64,000 bases of DNA, from positions 31,212,589 through 31,276,588 of the forward strand of contig CM047813.1 in the NCBI GenBank assembly GCA_026214975.1, read 5' to 3'. The stretch comes from Gentiana macrophylla. Taxonomy: Eukaryota; Streptophyta; Magnoliopsida; Gentianales; Gentianaceae. Shown here piece after piece: positions 60,001 through 64,000 of this stretch; position 1 is the stretch's first letter; the number at the start of each line of letters is the position of its first letter. The notes beneath the pieces are model-generated. The model ran no database searches and was not told the origin of the DNA. It worked only from the letters and a program-made list of their open reading frames with translations. Position numbers and translations under genes: made by a program.

Positions 60001-63000
60001 ATCGTGATATTGAAGCAAGTTCGTCAGGAGGGGAACGGCTTCCATTACAAAATCAGCAGCATCTGAAGGAAGCTTCTTACACATATTTGCAGCAGTAGAC
60101 AAAGCCACTCGCTGGAAACAGAAGAACAAAACAAAAAAACAAAATAAGTAAACTGATAGGCCCATAAGACGGAAGACAGAAAGGGTAGTCAATAAACGAA
60201 AAGCAGTTCACCAGGGATAAGAAAACCATGAATTACGGCATTGCTTGTTTATCAATTTAAAATTATCATTCCATACTTCAAGTTAATCATACATGTGGTC
60301 ACCTTTTTGCCTCCTAGCTATTCATAACTCGCCCTTTCAACCAATTTTCATCACTTAGTACTGTTCCTTAAGCACCCAGCTTCTTACTTCAACAGCTATC
60401 CACACCCTCATGCATTTCAAGGAAACAACCCGAGATACATTACAACAAAAAACATACCACCAACTGCGTACCTAGCATGTCCTAAGTCATTCTTTTCATA
60501 CAATAAAACCATCCGTTGCATGCTACTCCTTACTCCCTTTGCTTCACACACACACACACACAAAAAGAGCTTTCATATCCTATGAGGAACAGAATAAATA
60601 TTATGATCATCAACAGGTCTTGATAATACGTAACAAGGAAGGGAGATTTGTTCATTGCAATTGAAAAAGACATACATTGTAAGTCCTGCTTCGATCTGTA
60701 TGGGTATTGCTTACAAGAGAAAAAGCAATAGAGATTAGAGCTTTTGAAGATCGATGTTTAACTACTCCCTCCGTCTCAAAATATAAGTCATCCTAGAGTT
60801 TTCACACATATTAAGAAAGTGGTTAAATATCATTAATGTATGACTAAAATGCCTAATACACCCTTTGACTATCATAAGTGCAATAATAGGAAAGTGGTTG
60901 GGTGGATATAAATTAGGGGTAAGATGAGGAAAAATGTTAATAAATGCTCTCTTGGTATTGTGAATGACTTATGTTATGGGACAAAATGAAAAGGCTAGAA
61001 TGACATATATTTTGGGACGGAGGAAGTAATTCATAAACAATATAGAGGTTAGAGGTTATTTATAAGACTAACTAGGCAAAGCATTTTGCTGTTCGTGAAT
61101 AAAAAGATGGAGAGGTTGTCTCAGACAGTTCAAGGACTATTCACGCACACTTAACTGTCTAAAGAGATGAGATGATGTGATCTGGCTAAAAGGAAATTCA
61201 CAAGCAATTAAGCAAGGGCTTAGTCTTTTCTGTTATCGATCCTTTTGGGTTGCTGCCAGAAAAATATCCAATGTTCATTTGTCAACAGCATTTTAAAGTC
61301 ATTAAAGGAAGAGCCCCTTATGAAGTTGACTGGGGATCCTTTTTGTTCTCGTTTATTTCATTTTATATTTTTTGAGAAGATAGTGGGGGACTTTTAAGCT
61401 CCGCAATTTGACTAAAATTGAAGGATGGTGGAAGCCACAGGCCACAGGCCACAGGCCACAGCACACCACACTGCAGGAATTATTGGAGGTTGACGGTGGA
61501 GGATGTAGCAACCTCACAAAAAAGTAACAGCTATAGCTTTGTTTCATTAAGTGTACACATAAATGTGAATACAAATATACCCTAAAGCATTTTGAACTGA
61601 TTCATAAGTCTCAACCCTTGCAGCCTCTATATGCCGATGAGGATTGCCTAAGTAGTAAAAGTTGAGGCCCATCCTGAAGGTTCAAGGTTTAAAGCCAACT
61701 ACATGCGAGGGACTCCACAATGTGTAAACATGCAAGAAGTTCATTATATGTGTTTAAAAATTTACAGCCACTATGAAACATAAAAATTACAGTTCTGGGG
61801 GATGCGTAAAGCAGAACCTGCGCAACCAGAGGTCACGCGTTTGAGTCATGCAAGCAGTTCGTACAAAAGTAAGATGTAACGCAGTAGGCCTAAAGGCCCC
61901 CAGGACTCCACATAAGCAGGATGCTTCCATGCACCGTCCTTTAATAGTTATGATGAAAAATGGAGAACCCTGCAGTAACCATAAAGGACTTTGATATACT
62001 GCCTAAGGTCATAGGTTTGAGTACTGGGCACAACATCTTATAGGGCGCAAATGCAAATAATAAGGCTGTACAAGTAAAGCAAAAGATTCCTGATCCTCCC
62101 AGATGCTTTACTCTAATCTCCCAAAATTGACTGGCCCCTTCCCCAACCAGGAAGAGCTGGATGCTTCAGTCCACCAAGCTACTATTTTAATATATCACAA
62201 AGGTATTCAAAACTCAATGGCAAAGAAATGGCAAAAGGGAGCGTAACATAGTTTACTACAACACTTACCTGTACCCCAGTAGAGAAGAAGTCCAGATACG
62301 AAAGCACTGCCATCAATGCTCCTGCCCTCAAGCATGCAGTTGGGTGTTCCTGAGATACCTTCCTCAGTGCTTGCAGACACTTTCATCAAAACCAGAAACA
62401 AGCAAAATGAGATATCACATGTTAGTAGCCATCATACATCACCAAATAGATAAACGTGAATTATCCAGGAAACAGAAGTATGGCAGGTTTGCTTATGCTT
62501 CCAATGGCATATGAGATTAGTTATATCGCAAACTCTCCACCAAAAAACACTCTTTATTTGTATTCTCTTCTTCTAAAAGTAAGCGCACCTGTTCAGCCAA
62601 GTCCATGTACTCTATCGTGAGAAGACGTGCAACAAAGCATGAAACCGCACCATAATGTACCACCGAAGCACAGGAAGACGGTAGCACATCCACCAAATGT
62701 GTAAGAGCCCGGGCTGCAAGAAGCATGATATCCGGATTGCTTTCGTGGTTGAGAAGTCCCACAAGTACTGGAACAAAAGAGTCCACTGAAAAGGTGGAGA
62801 GTGAGTCCTCACTGCATATGGAAAGCAACTCACAGAGCTGAGTCAAAGCCTCCACTTGTTTTCCCTCCTCACCATCAGCTCTCAAGCCCGATAAAATCTT
62901 CTTGAGCCTCCCATTCTGATGAGACGATGAACCGGACCCCACTGCTGAGCTTGGCAGCAAATCATCCAAGCCGGCACCCAATTTCCTGAGAAGTCCCTGA

Positions 63001-63482
63001 AGTGCGCTACTAGCAGACGTTAGATTCTGATGCAAAATGCCCACCCCACCATCACTATCGTTTTCATCATCTTCGCCACCTCCAGAGTCAATGTTCAATC
63101 CACGGCTCCTCTCTGTATCTCTATCCTTTTCCCTTTCCCTTTCCCTTTCCCTAACTCTAACATCATGCTCTTTCTCTTTGCCTTTGTCTGAATTATCTTT
63201 ATCGTTGCCGTGATTAGAATTTCTACCACGACGGCTACGAGTGCCTGAACCAGATGATTCGTTACTAGAGTCCATGGCAGTAGACGAAGCTAGTGAATCC
63301 TGTGAACGGGTAACCACGCGAGAACGTGTAGTGATTGAAGAAGAAGAAGAAGAATTAGGAGTAGGGTTATTGGCAGCAACGGAAACGCGAGCAAGCTTGC
63401 TTGAACGAGTTCTAGGAGCAGATGATGAAGAAGAAGGCGCTGAAGATGTGGCCTCCGCGCGCTTCCGGCTACGGGTTTCCAT
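51007..63482 (-). CDS. UPL3: E3 ubiquitin-protein ligase UPL3 (KAKTUS), HECT type
   Basis: Seventeen exons (minus): 63482-62589, 62379-62269, 60111-59995, 59883-59713, 59632-59471, 58768-58520, 58435-58314, 57344-55915, 55250-55155, 54676-53097, 52953-52729, 52635-52531, 52317-52237, 52088-52020, 51591-51463, 51379-51254, 51072-51007. With four one-base corrections the product is 1910 residues (Arabidopsis 1888). The head is Ser/Arg-rich, with an RERE-type repeat. Armadillo-like helices span about residues 150-800 ([29 protein letters not shown]). The HECT domain fills about 1490-1910 ([20 protein letters not shown]). The catalytic Cys is in [11 protein letters not shown], residue 1877, 33 from the end as in Arabidopsis. 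The protein accepts ubiquitin from an E2 on this Cys and passes it to substrates. In Arabidopsis it limits trichome endoreduplication by targeting GL3/EGL3. Frame breaks: one extra base near 56412, one missing near 53615, one missing near 52909, one extra near 52808. Splice sites and the remaining frames are intact, so I favour assembly error over decay. Confidence 0.93.
57345..58313 (-). other. UPL3 intron 7
   Basis: About 970 bp without coding content. It contains a run of about 16 C (57571-57586) and AAT-type repeats near 58017-58045. Confidence 0.8.
60765..61026. mobile_element. Stowaway MITE in UPL3 intron 2
   Basis: 262 bp with ends CTCCCTCCGTCTCAAAATAT and, inverted, CTTCCTCCGTCCCAAAATAT, flanked by TA (60763-60764 and 61027-61028). 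This is the consensus Stowaway terminal repeat. Confidence 0.95.
61434..61461. repeat. Four tandem GCCACAG units
   Basis: Perfect 7-bp unit repeated four times within UPL3 intron 2. Confidence 0.95.
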
Positions 63483-64000
63483 AAAAATCCCAAACCCCCC
63501 TCAAAGGTATGTATTGCTCGCCGACTACTCGGCGATCACAAGCCCAACCGATCACAGAATTTTCATCACAAACTTATGATAAACCCTAAATTCGATTCCC
63601 AATTTTTCGAGACAATTAATCAAAGGTATGATCTTTGTTTTATTCGATTCAGAAAGCTCCGTTAATGGCAACAGTTATATTAATCGATAACGGAAAATTA
63701 AGAATTACTGATGAATATGGAAGAGCCGGATACCTAACTGACACGCTGAAGAAGAAGAAAAGCCAGAAATAATAATAATTATTATTATTATTTTCTATTT
63801 TGACTGGAACCAGAAAAGATTATTGAGAGGTGAGAACACAAAACAGAGTTGTAATTTGTACTTTATGTAATTTTGTAGCATTTTCCGACGGAAAGTTATT
63901 GTGTGGTGAGAGATTTTGAGGTGAAGTAATAGGTTAAACGATCAGAACCACACAGTTTAAATACAGAATAAGACTGTGTGATATGTGGGCTGTCACACAG
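63483..64000 (-). promoter_or_regulatory. UPL3 5' UTR and proximal promoter
   Basis: Upstream of the UPL3 start on the minus strand. It includes an AAT/ATT simple repeat (about 63769-63792) and GTTAG|GTATCC near 63733, a possible 5' UTR donor. I cannot place the transcription start. Confidence 0.4.

Larger units (their letters stand above)
60112..62268 (-). other. UPL3 intron 2, 2.16 kb
   Basis: The largest UPL3 intron. It contains a Stowaway MITE (60765-61026), a short CA run near 60548 and a 4x GCCACAG repeat. No exon-like frame seen. Confidence 0.8.

Overview
The window is nuclear DNA of a flowering plant, almost certainly a eudicot (species not determined). The evidence is AT-rich intergenic DNA, GT-AG introns, plant copia and Athila-type LTR retrotransposons primed by tRNA-Asp, Stowaway and hAT MITEs, and three plant gene families.

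Positions 1-31 kb are a nest of retrotransposons. The oldest is a degenerate Ty1/copia element (+ strand) that enters from the left edge and ends at about 31082. An Athila-like Ty3/gypsy element, here called A (3581-29473, - strand, target duplication TTTAG), sits in its reverse transcriptase. A second Athila-like element, B (4159-19999, - strand, target duplication GGTAC), sits in the left LTR of A. A solo SIRE-like copia LTR (24140-25829) and a foldback element lie inside A. A Stowaway MITE (29548-29796) splits the YVDD motif of the copia reverse transcriptase. B keeps gag, protease, RT, integrase and two env-like reading frames, all broken. A keeps only a protease-bearing frame and one env-like frame.

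Positions 30.7-40.3 kb are a tandem segmental duplication. Its unit carries the copia 3' end, a TA microsatellite, about 2 kb of noncoding DNA and the promoter, first exon and start of intron 1 of the SYF2 gene. The second copy has 3.8 kb of extra DNA inside its TA tract: AT-rich tandem repeats and a strongly strand-asymmetric G-rich minisatellite, possibly a Helitron.

Positions 40-64 kb are the gene-rich part. SYF2, a spliceosome protein, is on + (40500-43097). A TRF2/HOY1 PH-like domain protein is on - (43952-46867), convergent with SYF2, with three short hairpins between them. UPL3/KAKTUS, a HECT E3 ubiquitin ligase of 17 coding exons, is on - (51007-63482). SYF2 and the PH-like gene read intact. 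UPL3 needs four one-base corrections, so it is either affected by residual assembly errors or decaying. Between the last two genes lie an inverted pair of gene fragments, two hAT-type MITEs, a CpG-rich patch and foldback sequences.

The most unusual signal is in the two Athila-like elements. Each carries its own short dyad-like motif, usually in pairs. The pairs occur near the LTR core promoter and again upstream of internal reading frames, but the motif differs completely between the elements (CGGCGCGTGCGG in B, CGATTAATCG in A).
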